This document shows, piece after piece, positions 26,901 to 34,815 of a stretch of 64,000 bases of DNA. The notes under the pieces are model-generated. The model was not told where the DNA came from, made no database searches, and worked only from the letters and a program-made list of their open reading frames with translations. Source of the DNA: Strongylocentrotus purpuratus (lineage: Eukaryota > Echinodermata > Echinoidea > Camarodonta > Strongylocentrotidae). The position numbers and the translations under genes are program-made. Numbering within the stretch: the stretch's first letter is position 1; each line of letters begins with the position of its first letter. The stretch is from assembly GCF_000002235.5 (NCBI RefSeq), contig NW_022145609.1:29597153-29661152 (forward strand). The letters are read 5' to 3'.

Positions 26901-28137
26901 CAACCGTACTTCATGATCATTTTGAAGCGCAATTCTTTTTAGGGCTTCAATATTATACCATATCACAGACACTGATAACACGTAGTGCCATGCATCTAAG
27001 ATTTGTGGCAATTTTATTCTATATTGAAAACGTGAAATTATTTGGAGCTCTTTGAAAGGTTAAAACACCTAAATGACGAGAGTTTGCATTCCTCATCAAC
27101 TTCACATACTGTCAGAACAACCATATTGTGCAAACACTACTTGTTGTTGTTATTGTTGTTGTTGCGGTTGATTTTTTTATATTTTCATTGTGATGTGCAG
27201 TGTCCCAAAAATGAGTACCGTAATCACTTTATAGATCATCTTCAATTAAAATCTGACCAAAAAACCTAATGCTCTGCATACAGTATTTCAACATTCACAT
27301 CAACCTATTTTATTTTAACTAGTTTATTAATTTCACAATTATATTTGTTCACAACCTGCTTACAAACGTCTGCACACCTGTATTATTGTAGCTTTGTATC
27401 CAAATAAACATACAGAATTTTATATTTTAATGGGTAGTTGTTTCAAGAAATTGCCTCTGCACAATCCACCACAACACACCAATATCCCTCATATTTTTAA
27501 ATGTGTCAAGCACTGTATACCTGTCCTCCCAGAGTCAGACTGAAAAGTTGGCACAATATTTGTTCACAACCTGCTAACAAAAGTTTGCACACTTGTGTTA
27601 TTGTAGCTTTGTATCCTATTAAACTAGAAAAACCATAACTTAAATTTGTAATGAGTAGTCGTCTCAAAAATTGCCTCTGCACATTGAATCTACTATCACA
27701 CCAATATCCCTCACATTTTTAGATATGGCATGCACTGTATACCTGTTCTCCCAGAATCAGATTTAAAAGTTGGCACAAGTAAAGCCTCGATCACAAATGC
27801 CATTACGAGCTGCTACGAACGCCGTACAAACGATTTTCAGAGAATGGAAATTCAGCAAGACAATGGAAAAACAGGGAGCTTCGTACAAACGCATCGTACG
27901 TACGAACCTTTGTGACTGTAGCATTAATGTAAACAATCACTTTCCTTCCATTTACATGCACCAAACATGCGCCTTCAGGTTTGAAAAGTATAATTAAAGA
28001 AGTTTTATTTGAGTTCTTACCGGTGCAACAGCATCGTCCACTTCACTTTTGGTTTTGGTAGTCATGCTTACCTTCTCGATGTTATCCAGAGTCACTTCTG
28101 GCTGACTCTCTCCTGATGCTTGCAGAGCCGAAGCCAT
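380..28137 (-). CDS. IPO13: Importin-13, 22 exons, C-terminus beyond left edge
   Basis: Importin-13 is a RanGTP-regulated importin-beta family carrier that imports and exports cargo at the nuclear pore (family knowledge). Exons, 5' to 3' on minus: 28137-28072, 26278-26153, 20621-20563, 19862-19754, 18909-18757, 17988-17922, 17082-16863, 16423-16339, 15350-15231, 14715-14635, 14101-13963, 12812-12763, 12082-11993, 11611-11464, 8637-8569, 8106-7967, 6949-6815, 5954-5721, 4776-4639, 3836-3740, 2917-2865, 505-380. All junctions are GT-AG and phases join without a break, giving 835 codons colinear with vertebrate IPO13 from my memory of it. Conserved blocks: SPQAWQFAWALLDHNKAPEV (residues ~46-65, importin-beta N domain), IVLTRLCVALSSFALSTMPD, RCFSSWVQL, LPGHYPVDET, LVPQLCDLLCRMY. 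Human IPO13 is 963 aa, so roughly 120-130 residues lie left of the window. Start is ATG 28137; an in-frame ATG two codons upstream (28143) is possible. Paralogue TNPO3 is excluded by the close IPO13 match. Confidence 0.96.
1316..2327. repeat. Nested tandem duplication in IPO13 intron 21
   Basis: A block starting near 1316 (CACATCAAAATGACATTTAA) recurs from about 1870, and both copies run on through a shared stretch containing AAGAACCCTGACCGACTTAA (1580s and 2050s) to the GATAAGATAAACTTGAA near 1800 and 2275. The first copy holds an additional inner duplication: the block around 1478-1546 repeats at 1629-1694, so a sub-block beginning GCCAAGATT occurs three times (near 1490, 1640 and 2110). 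Divergence between copies is modest, mostly point changes. Confidence 0.85.
2374..2745. repeat. CT-rich microsatellite, IPO13 intron 21
   Basis: Long (CT)n tract with CTG and CCCC interruptions, preceded by three imperfect copies of GTTAGCCTCGCCCCTCTCTC (about 2357-2420) and a poly-C/poly-A junction near 2550-2568. Open frames here are low-complexity and not genes. Confidence 0.95.
4538..4614 (-). mobile_element. tRNA-like SINE head
   Basis: Read on minus, it has an A-box-like GTGGTCTAGTGGATAAG and a B-box-like GGGTTCAAGTCCC, as in a tRNA-derived SINE promoter. The same head recurs at 41.9 kb and in diverged form at 26.1 kb. Its 5' end lies about 25 bp after the donor of IPO13 exon 19. The cloverleaf is imperfect, so it is not called a functional tRNA. 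Confidence 0.65.
4910..5416. mobile_element. TTAA-bounded MITE (TTAAAGGTAAT ends)
   Basis: The left end TTAAAGGTAATACAATGTTT and the inverted right end TTAAAGGTAATGCAAAGTTT form inverted repeats of about 23 bp. TTAA at both ends is the target duplication typical of piggyBac-type transposition. The element is 507 bp with no coding capacity, inside IPO13 intron 18. Its first ten bases match those of the 21.0 and 24.6 kb elements. Confidence 0.8.
6121..6803. repeat. (CAT)n microsatellite beside IPO13 exon 17 donor
   Basis: About 680 bp of CAT/CAC/CGT triplets. It ends roughly 12 bp from the 5' splice site of IPO13 exon 17 (6814), so the transcript would carry a long (AUG)n run at the start of intron 17. 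All-frame open stretches of Met, Asp, His or Ser are artefacts of the repeat. Confidence 0.97.
7475..7944. mobile_element. hAT-like MITE, CAGAGCTGCCAACC ends
   Basis: Ends CAGAGCTGCCAACC and GGTTGGCAGCTCTG are perfect 14-bp inverted repeats with the CAGNG start common in hAT elements. The interior is AT-rich with a TA run at 7651-7672 and no gene. A clear 8-bp target duplication was not found. It ends 22 bp from the donor of IPO13 exon 16. Confidence 0.75.
8736..8815. mobile_element. 80-bp TTAA-bounded micro-MITE, copy 1
   Basis: Ends TTAACTTGTTGACTACTG and (inverted) TTAACTCATTGCCTACTG. A second copy with the same interior (TTTAATACAGG... then CAGTAGRCAATG) is at 30155-30235. It is too small to encode anything and lies in IPO13 intron 14. 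Confidence 0.65.
9903..10067. repeat. 165-bp near-perfect palindrome
   Basis: Arms of about 74 bp starting AGTATTAATGACTGC pair with few mismatches around the centre GAGGCTTGCCGAG. It is probably a fold-back MITE nested in the TTAA composite element; it could extrude as a cruciform or fold as RNA. Confidence 0.85.
10127..10209 (-). pseudogene. Class II tRNA-like (Leu/Ser-type) pseudogene
   Basis: On minus, TGGCCGAGTGGTGTAAGGCG matches the A box of Leu/Ser tRNAs and GAGTTCGACTC the B box. The anticodon stem TGGTG/CATCA pairs, but the loop lacks U at position 33 and the acceptor and T stems mispair. It is therefore a decayed tRNA or SINE head. Confidence 0.55.
10875..11309. promoter_or_regulatory. 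Cluster of four octamer (POU) motifs
   Basis: Perfect ATTTGCAT/ATGCAAAT sites at 10875-10882, 11054-11061, 11241-11248 and 11302-11309 in AT-rich DNA. They match the Oct/POU consensus. AT-rich composition raises the chance rate, so regulatory use is speculative. Confidence 0.35.
11714..11825. repeat. Pyrimidine tract with (CTTT)n
   Basis: CT-rich run containing about eight CTTT units, in IPO13 intron 13. Confidence 0.9.
12459..12527. repeat. (CT)n microsatellite
   Basis: Near-perfect CT run in IPO13 intron 12. Confidence 0.95.
13538..13563. repeat. 26-bp palindrome
   Basis: TTGGGTAATGAC, two-base centre, then its exact complement GTCATTACCCAA. Lies in IPO13 intron 11 close to another fold-back at 13804-13907. 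Confidence 0.8.
13804..13907. repeat. 104-bp fold-back element
   Basis: Outer arms ACAAATAATACACA, middle arms GGGCATTA and inner arms TACCCACAC pair in order around CTCGGTACCTTG, with small internal loops. It ends 56 bp from exon 11 of IPO13. Just upstream (13729-13750) is a stray arm, CCTCCTTTGTGAATTCGGG, matching the ends of the palindromic element at 39756. Confidence 0.7.
15422..16225. mobile_element. TTAA-bounded element with ~165-bp inverted repeats
   Basis: Starts TTAAAGGCCCACTG and ends CAGTGGGCCTTTAA. Each end carries about 165 bp of inverted repeat with the same internal order (AAGTAGCTACAAGTA, GAGGATCATGGGGG, CTCATCAACTCAGCTCTCA, GATTAGACCACC). The middle has no coding sequence. 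A third, solo arm lies at 29867-30040. The element sits in IPO13 intron 8, 72 bp upstream of exon 9. Confidence 0.88.
18607..18724 (+). mobile_element. SINE 3' part with (ATT)n tail
   Basis: Contains GAGCGCTATACAAGAACCC followed by ATTATTATTTATTATT, an ending I recognise as common in sea urchin SINEs. The head is missing. It ends about 32 bp from the donor of IPO13 exon 5. Confidence 0.5.
19068..19155. repeat. 88-bp near-perfect palindrome, IPO13 intron 4
   Basis: Two 36-bp arms (AGATTTCA...GCTCTGG) pair with only two mismatches around a 16-bp centre containing TAACGTTA. The low divergence suggests recent origin or maintenance. No gene lies within it. Confidence 0.9.
20213..20287 (-). pseudogene. 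tRNA-like sequence, degenerate
   Basis: On minus, ATGGCTCAGTGGTAGAGCAG resembles a tRNA A box/D arm and CTTGAGTCGG a decayed B box. No full cloverleaf; probably a tRNA pseudogene or SINE head in IPO13 intron 3. Confidence 0.45.
21042..21442. mobile_element. TTAA-bounded MITE, family copy A
   Basis: Starts TTAAAGGTAAAGACCAGT and ends in the decayed inverse CTTGTCTTTATCTTTAA. Colinear with the copy at 24576-24949 in the same orientation (shared ATGAAATGGAAGCTCT, ACCAATCATGTGAAAGAATA, TTGATGATTCCAGAACCTTG). An antisense open frame of 94 codons crosses it but has no recognised domain. Lies in IPO13 intron 2. Confidence 0.88.
22640..22710 (+). mobile_element. SINE-tail-like fragment
   Basis: GGATATTTATATAGCGCACA followed by GGTGCTCAAGGCGCTCC resembles the body/tail junction of echinoderm SINEs. 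Too short to assign. Confidence 0.4.
23079..23637. mobile_element. 559-bp element with ~36-bp inverted repeats
   Basis: Begins GGCCTGTTTTCATCAGCTCG and ends with the exact inverse, continuing AGATTGCCAAATATCC inward. The inner parts carry repeated GCGGGATA and CATCAG(A/C)CCGAAGTA motifs. No target duplication is obvious. Its CG-rich core differs from the flanking intron (IPO13 intron 2). Confidence 0.88.
23876..24068. repeat. (TCCC)n/(CT)n microsatellite
   Basis: About 190 bp of TCCC tetranucleotides with a short CT run. The complementary strand is (GGGA)n and could form G-quadruplexes. Open frames of SLPP or GREG repeats here are artefacts. Confidence 0.97.
24576..24949. mobile_element. TTAA-bounded MITE, family copy B
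   Basis: Perfect ends TTAAAGGTAAAGACCAGT and ACTGGTCTTTACCTTTAA. The 374-bp interior is colinear with copy A at 21042. Better-preserved ends suggest it is the younger of the two. Confidence 0.9.
25785..26132 (-). mobile_element. tRNA-derived SINE, full length (~350 bp)
   Basis: On minus: tRNA-like head (A box GTAGTCGAGTGGTTTAAG, B box GGTTCGATCCCC), then a body with ATCTACATTTGCCACTC and GGAATACTCCTCAGTGAG, and an AT-rich tail. Colinear with the copy at 41612-41959. Its 5' end is about 20 bp from the donor of IPO13 exon 2. Confidence 0.7.
26350..26520 (+). mobile_element. SINE body, B box retained
   Basis: Starts at a B-box-like GGGTTCGAAACC; the A-box part is missing. The body has TAAGGCATTAATCTTCATTA and TCCCTCGGAGAGGACCTAAA and ends CTTAGCAGTCAGG. 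A more diverged copy is at 41168. I recognise this body as abundant in sea urchins. Confidence 0.65.
27341..27778. repeat. Tandem duplication, period ~215 bp, IPO13 intron 1
   Basis: Two head-to-tail copies (27341-27555 and 27556-27778) share ATTTGTTCACAACCTGCT, TATTGTAGCTTTGTATCC, AATTGCCTCTGCACA and CAATATCCCTCA in order, with scattered substitutions. No open frame is conserved between them. Confidence 0.88.
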
Positions 28138-28600
28138 TCTCATGAAGCTAGGCTGCTGCTGCCAAACAACCAACGCTCCTCAATAAATCAAAAGAGAAAG
28201 AAAAAAAAAAGTCCACAGCTCACGTCAGCCAATCAGGCACCTGAAGGCCTTCACTTCCTGTTCAGCGACAAAGAGGAGAAGGGAAAAAAGTTGGTGGCGT
28301 AATTGTGTCATTAGAAAAAAAGGGGGTTGAGGAACAATTAAAGTGGGTTTCTGGTAATTTGTGACATACGGGGCGGAGTTAACGAGAAAGGGAAGTTTGT
28401 TTTTTGCGTAAGCCTTTTATGCAAGTATGTGTCACTGCTCGTGTGAAGGTTGTCGCGCCGAGTTGAACGCACCGTCGTGCCCTATTGTGAGATGGCGAGT
28501 GATGGGTAGTTGCCATGGCGACACACGACTCCTCATGTAAACATCTGCTAATGCTGACTGATGTGACAAGGCGTGTTACAGAGACAAAACATCTGTACTT
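28138..28600 (-). promoter_or_regulatory. IPO13 5' flank and probable promoter
   Basis: This stretch immediately upstream of the IPO13 start codon is locally richer in CG dinucleotides than the surrounding introns (around 28440-28530). It contains a purine tract at 28190-28212 and a palindromic X-box at 28509-28522. No TATA box stands out. That transcription starts here is inferred from position only. Confidence 0.45.
28509..28522. promoter_or_regulatory. X-box (RFX-type) palindrome upstream of IPO13
   Basis: GTTGCCATGGCGAC matches the RFX-family X-box (GTNRCC, 0-3 spacer, RGYAAC) with one change in the second half-site. It lies about 370 bp upstream of the IPO13 ATG. RFX factors bind such sites, commonly at ciliary genes. 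Function here is untested. Confidence 0.5.
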
Positions 28601-29330
28601 TTAAAAGCAATTTGATTAGCTCATTGGAGGGTTACTCGCATTTAACACTATGTTTTATGCACAGTAAATTTTCTTCAAACCAAAATACTTAGTCACAACT
28701 CTGAATATGTTCCATATCAATAATGTGTTATAAATATTTGATAATAAAAGAAATACTTTACTGTTTGTATGAGGGAGGTGTGATATATAAAGGTTTCTTA
28801 CCTGTATACATCATTGTTTATTCTACTTAAGTACTTATGTAAACTTCCAATAGATGGCTATTACAGACAGGCTTGATGTATTATAAACTACACTACGATC
28901 TCTGAGAAACTTATCTTCAAGGTTTACACCATTTGCTAAATACCACCTGTCTTTAAATATTCTCTCAGTTTGATTGGCTATTAAAGACACCTACCTCAAA
29001 TCAACTGTAAAAGAATATAAATGTAAATATACTTTTCTGGAAATATACCCATTCTTCAACATTAAAGAGATATACTGTACATAGCAGTTAGAGTAAAGTT
29101 TACAGAGATTGAGCACATGTAGAAAATTAATTACCGGTATAGTACACGAGTCTATTCTATTACAACAGGAGACACTTTAATTGAAATGTATTCGTTTCCT
29201 CAAGATCTAAGAGCTATAAAGTAACTGGGGTATTGGGGTAAAAGTTTACAGAGTGCATACATGTAGAGAATAGATTTGAGCATATTCCATTCGGTCCTAC
29301 ATGGAAAGCTCTGTGAATCACACCAGTACT
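28601..29330. other. Gene-poor flank upstream of IPO13
   Basis: AT-rich DNA with no recognised gene, SINE or inverted-repeat element. Confidence 0.5.
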
Positions 29331-29471
29331 CAATAGAGGGAGGAAGGAAGAGATTTATGTGACAGACGTCTGGCGCTCTAAGGGATCCCGACCCATCGCC
29401 TCTCAATCGTATTGCTTTTGTCTCTGGATGAGGATTTAGGCGAGTGTCATCGCTAGCAGCCTGTGGAGGGG

Positions 29472-29562
29472 TTGGAAGCTGGGCGTGACAAGCTGGGCGT
29501 GGCAAGGTGGGCGTGGCATAGAGGTGGGCGTGACAAGGTGGACGTGGCATAGAGGGGTGCTG
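29472..29562. repeat. Minisatellite of GGGCGTGRC boxes
   Basis: Five imperfect units of 13-19 bp built on GTGGGCGTGGCA or GCTGGGCGTGACAA, some with a TAGAG extension. GGGCGTGG matches KLF/Sp-type GC boxes. Located about 1.35 kb upstream of the IPO13 ATG. Confidence 0.75.
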
Positions 29563-29866
29563 AGGATGCCCGGGTTACAGGATGGGTTCAGGCAAACCAA
29601 AATAAACATATAAGGGCAAGTCAAAGCCGTGCAAGGTCTTTACTTATAACTATATATTGTACAGTGAAATCTGTATACTGTTAAAGACTATTCACGAGAG
29701 AGAAGAAAAAAAAGGCATGTAGACTTACATACAGGTTTATGTACATGTATGTACAATTTCCTTTGGTTATTAGGTTTCATTTTCCAAGGAAACAAATATT
29801 GTGGTCTTTATAGACAAGTCGGTTGCTAAAGCAGGTTCCACTGTATTAAAAACTGTCAATACTACT

Positions 29867-30040
29867 GGGCCAGAAGGGATTAGACCACCAAGCCAGCTCA
29901 CTGACAGGTGGCTATCTCATCAACTCAGCTCTCAACTAACATAAGAAAAAGAGGATCATGGGGGACCACCCCAGGCACCGATTGGGGAAGTTTTCTATAT
30001 AGAGGGAGCAAGTAGCTACAAGTAGGACAGTGGGGCTTTG
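29867..30040. mobile_element. Solo arm of the 15.4-kb inverted-repeat family
   Basis: Matches the right arm of 15422-16225 in order: GATTAGACCACC, CACTGACAGGTGGCTATCTC, AAAAAGAGGATCATGGGGG, GAGCAAGTAGCTACAAGTAG, ACAGTGGGGCTTT. The partner arm is absent and the TTAA end is lost. Confidence 0.85.
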
Positions 30041-30154
30041 GATTAATAGCCCTACTGCTACATGTACAGTATGTATCTAGAGATTGATGACACATGTACA
30101 TGTATGGGACACCAAATAGCCAACTACCTTGGATATGCCCATAAACATGTATCA

Positions 30155-30235
30155 TTAATCCCATGACTACTACACTCTCACATCGCCCATATGTTTAATA
30201 CAGGAACAACCAGGTTCCAGTAGACAATGGGTTAA
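30155..30235. mobile_element. 81-bp TTAA-bounded micro-MITE, copy 2
   Basis: TTAATCCCATGACTACT at the left and inverted TTAACCCATTGTCTACTG at the right; the interior GTTTAATACAGG matches copy 1 at 8736. Confidence 0.6.
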
Positions 30236-30688
30236 CTTGTTACTGTTAGTAATCAGGTTACATCACTCATACATGTAGGCAGCAAACAAATGAAAAATGA
30301 GTGATCTAGTTTCATCACTTTTCCCAAAAAACTATGCATTACATATTATTTACACTTCCCAAGTCAAATTTTGCACAAGTTAACCTGTTTTTGCGGTCCC
30401 AACAGAATCGGCTAATGCAGAGCTTACTGTAGCTATAGTGGCCAAATTATGTTTTGAAACCACGTATGTAACTGCCAACAACTGTCCCTGTTTATGCCTG
30501 AGCTTCGAAAGCATTTTAATTCCATATTTCCATCAATTTTCTTTAATCCCTCTTAACATACAGCATCAACCCCTACTTTGTCAGAGTAAACAGGATCAAC
30601 CTTCTAAATAACGAACACAATTTGTCATAAATTTATTTTGCTGCAAATTCTGGCTTTCAGGAGCTAAATATGGTCGAGCCACAGACAC

Positions 30689-30730
30689 AACTTTGGCATG
30701 ATATCCGCTCCGAAACCATGCCAAAGTTGA
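30689..30730. repeat. Short hairpin with perfect 13-bp arms
   Basis: CAACTTTGGCATG and CATGCCAAAGTTG flank a 16-base loop. No other structure or gene was recognised nearby (30240-30970). Confidence 0.6.
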
Positions 30731-30978
30731 GCTAGACGCCCTGGTCGGAACAATTTGGCAATAAACATAAATTGATGATGTCAGTAACATGAATCATGGC
30801 TCAACAGTCACATTCATGTGCTCTCACTTTTTAAGGGATCAACGCAGCGAAATATCGTCTACAGTACTGTGGATGTATTGATGCAATGTGTTTCCATTTT
30901 GCATTATCAGGCATTTACTGGTAAGTAATTCATAGATGACCACCGATACAGATAAAATTTTACGACGAAAAAGTCATT

Positions 30979-30997
30979 CTCTTTCACTCTCTCTCCC

Positions 30998-31041
<44 letters not shown>

Positions 31042-31137
31042 AGTCGATATCTATATCTCCCCATCTGTCTCTATCTTTCTCTCTGTCATTTTCTGTCTGT
31101 CTCTGCCTCTGTCTGTCTCTCTCTCTCTCTCTCTCAT
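30979..31137. repeat. (CT)n/(TCTG)n microsatellite
   Basis: CT-rich run with TCTG interruptions; open frames in it are low-complexity. Confidence 0.95.
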
Positions 31138-31427
31138 TTTACATACCATGGATATATCCTCTATATCATTTTTCATGAGGAATCTGGAATTCTAGTGATG
31201 AAAAACCCACTCTAACAAAATCACACAATATTTACACAACTAATGAATGATACTATACATTGTAGGTCTGAAGAGTTTTGCAGGAGAAAAGTGTTATTGT
31301 CCAGTAATAAGTAAAATATGAAATTAATTGAGTTGTCAGGACTATTGATCAATTACTTTCGCTATCGATATATTGGCCAATATGTCAAGATCTATATTAA
31401 GATATTTCAGTGTGGTTTAATGTGGTC

Positions 31428-31892
31428 TTAAAGGGAAAGCACACATTTATAGCAAAAACCTCTAAAAGAAAGCAAAACAAATCTGAGAAGCAAACTTGTG
31501 AAAGTTTGAACAAAAAAGATCACAAAATAAGGAAGTTTAATTTCTGAAAGTTGTAATCACTAAACATACAATTTATGGGAACTTCAAATGGGCTGAGTCG
31601 GCAATGTCACTGTGCTGTAGTACAGGACAACTTTCCATTTGTTCCCACACATAAAATGAAAAAGAATTGCATTTTTGTTTAATGTGTGACTTGGGAAGGT
31701 CAAGATTTCTTTTAGAGGACCTACAATAATATACTGTCCTTTAAATATTATGAGTAGTGTTCCAAGGGTGAAGGCACTTGGGAGAAAAACAGGATTTTTT
31801 TTTTTTCTTCTTCAAACTTTCGCCAATCCATTTCTCTTACTTTTCTGCTTTCGTACAAATGAACTTATTACAAGGGTTTGAGTGCCCTTTAA
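31428..31892. mobile_element. Candidate TTAA-bounded element (TTAAAGGG ends)
   Basis: Left TTAAAGGGAAAGCAC and right inverse TTAAAGGGCAC share only about eight bases. The interior has no gene. Called because it has the TTAAAGG start of neighbouring families; the short inverted repeat makes chance possible. Confidence 0.4.
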
Positions 31893-32140
31893 GGAGCATT
31901 TCCGTCACTTTGTTGGCATTTAGTTTGCAGTAAATTTGAGGATTCTCAGATCAGGTCACATTGAAAAACTTATTTACTGCCATCTACGCTCTAATAGGGA
32001 ACAATGATCTAGTCCAGATTGTTGAAGTGACAAAGGACTTTCTCTTAAATGAAGCTCGAGAGGGCAGCAATTACTTTTATTATGGTACAGGGTACATGTA
32101 TATTGATAAACAAATGTTGCCAAAAACATCTACAGTGTAC

Positions 32141-32159
32141 TACTACTATTACTATGACT

Positions 32160-32196
<37 letters not shown>

Positions 32197-32318
32197 GATG
32201 ATGATGATGGTGATAATGATGATCATAATAGTTATTATTATCATAATAATAACAATAATAATAATAATAATAATAATAACAATAATAATAATCAACGATA
32301 ATAATCTTTATAATAACA
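32141..32318. repeat. (ATG)n/(AAT)n microsatellite
   Basis: Runs of GAT/ATG then AAT triplets; apparent open frames of D, Y or I runs on both strands are artefacts. Confidence 0.95.
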
Positions 32319-32708
32319 ATGCTCATACATAGCATATGTAGCAGGTATACTGTACACAATACACCAGGATGCAGAAGGGTATACATGTACATGTAGCATC
32401 CTCTCCAAAAGACATTTATAAGCAACAAACAAGCATCAGACCCAGGAACTCCCAAATGGGAATCAACAGCCTTCATTAATATACCAGTACTGCAGGATCA
32501 TTCCATCTTTTGTTGTTGTTACTTACCCTACCCCTTTCAAAATTGGCTCACATTAGCTGTGCAAGGTAACTGAGCTTCTCACAGCTGAAGTGTTAGTCCC
32601 TTCAGCATATAAAATGGAATTCTCATGCATGTTTGCAAATGTTGGCAAATTTAGAAAGATAATTTACACAGGCAATCAAAATGTGCCGTTGTTTACATGT
32701 GGACCCAC

Positions 32709-32805
32709 GTCTTATAAAGAGTTTTGATTGATCCAAATTAATCGCAAGTTTGCAGTGACATCATTCGCAAATAAGTTGCGATTAGTCAACTCTTGATAAG
32801 ATGGG
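32709..32805. repeat. Imperfect fold-back, ~97 bp
   Basis: CTTATAAAGAGTT...AATCGCAA on the left pairs with TTGCGATTAGTCAACTCTTGATAAG on the right. Flanking 32.3-33.6 kb shows no gene. Confidence 0.5.
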
Positions 32806-33619
32806 GCACTGGACATTATCTTAGGTTCAATGCCTTCTTAAATTTCACCTCTTGAGCAGAGAATATAGAGATGGACTTTACTGAATTACCTGGCTATATT
32901 TTCTACATCATCATAATTTGAAATACATGATTAATATTTTTATCTTTTGTTTAGTCAGTGTGTGAGACACTGGTTCAAGCAGTTGGGTTTTGATCAAATA
33001 ACGCTTGATTGACTTTGTACATGTGGTCGATAATCACCGCCGCTATGCCCGAAACCGCCCCTATGCCCGAAACTACCCCAAAGACAGAGAAAATTAATTG
33101 AATACCAAATGTGGCAAATATCACATTGTAATAATTATAACTAAAAACTCAATGATGTACTGATCAAGGGTATGGTGTTGGTGGGTCGTGATTTTTCCAA
33201 CCAACTTCAGAATATATTATGCAGAACTAAAGATAAAGAAATAATCCTATATCAGTTAATTAGAAGACCTAGGCCTTGGAACACAAAGGGTGTAGCTAAT
33301 GGTCCGATCATAATCATTTTTTCATTGTAAAATAGAGGATCAAAATGCTCAAGTGTACCTAACATGGCTGACTACATGTATATCTCTTTGTTGCATCTTA
33401 TTTCACAGCAACAAAATGACCAAGAGATGTTGAGATATATTATGCTGTGTCCAAACTTCTCACACAAAATTTTCCTTCATATTCCTTCCACTACGACAAT
33501 TATTGGATTCAAATCTGTAAATATCTGCAAGATTGTCAACGAATGGTGAAAGACCGTAACAGATCCGTGATTATGGTAGGTACGTTGGAGTGTATAACTG
33601 TATTTTTGTAATATATATA

Positions 33620-34380
33620 GGGTAGAGTACCCAGTATTCGGCCACTTAAGGGGAAATCACTAATATTGTGAATTCTTACCTCTTTCATTGGGCAATCTAC
33701 CCATCAAAAGAAAAGAAATTTATTCCTCTAACAGGATTTTATAGTCACTGAAAATATAAAATAACGATAAGCAAAAGACTTCCGAAAGAAGACGGAGCAT
33801 TTTTCTGCCCAGAATTCGGTCGCGCCGACTAGAATTCGGTCACGCGATTTGTGCGTGGTATCTCCGTTGCAAAGGAGCGTAGCGTATTTGCGCACTATTT
33901 TCACACAATTGCGCGATAAAGCACTGAATGTCAATGCGTTGACCGAATACTGGCTGAGCGATACCGCATGGCAAGGGTATCGTATAAATACCTCTTGCAC
34001 ATCGGCAAGTGCGTCATTTGCAAATTCGCTGCGATGGAGCGAACACGGAAGTGATTCTCTTCACACACATACTAAATTCATTGTGACAGCACACGTAGTT
34101 GTTTCGCAATAGACTTCTACATATGGCTATGCATGTTAGCGCATGTGCTAAGAGAACGCGAAAGTGCGGAAAGTTGTGCGACACTAACCAATTTCGAGCT
34201 AAGTTGGAGATCTTTCCGGGGCCCTAAATCTGATTTAATTTTGAGAGTTAAGAAAAGTTGTTCAGCTGCCTGATTTGTGCAAGTTTCGTGGCTCATAAAT
34301 TATTTTTTTAATTGTTACAGCTGTTGAAACGGCTGTCTGACCGAATACTGGGAATTGACCGAATACTGGGCGCGCTACCC
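33620..34380. mobile_element. 761-bp TA-flanked element, CCCAGTATTCGG repeats
   Basis: Ends GGGTAG...CCCAGTATTCGG and its inverse, flanked by TA on both sides. The GACCGAATACTGG motif occurs again internally, twice at the right end and once near 33940, with a related AGAATTCGGTC pair near 33810-33840. Open frames of 87-90 codons lack any recognised domain. TA duplication suggests a Tc1/mariner-type target, but a 2-bp TA in an AT-rich flank is weak proof. Confidence 0.75.
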
Positions 34381-34815
34381 TAATTCAATAGATATTTTTA
34401 TTTTGTAATTCTTTTTGTTTAGATCTAGCAATTTTCAGAATTTGACGATGGGTGCACAAATCGTATGCGTAGAACGCTTACGTCCGGGTACTGGCCTCCC
34501 TAGTCAAAGCCAAAGTCAAATGCAATCCAACCCATGACGACTGAGAAGTGAATATTCAAATCAAATGATTAATTGATATTCATTGAATACCAACCCCAAG
34601 TTTTGGTTGCAATAAAGAAATAACATTAATAATAATAAAAGAATACCGCAAACAAATATATAAAGACGGGTCGGCGTGACCGCGGAGGAGTAGTGCATTG
34701 TGCATGGTAGGCACTAGACCGAATTTTCCGTCTCTTTCGTTCGTTAGCCTCTTATTGGGGTAGGGTCGGCTCTCTCTTTAGAGACGGAAGCCGTTTATAC
34801 ACATGTCCTTGCTAA

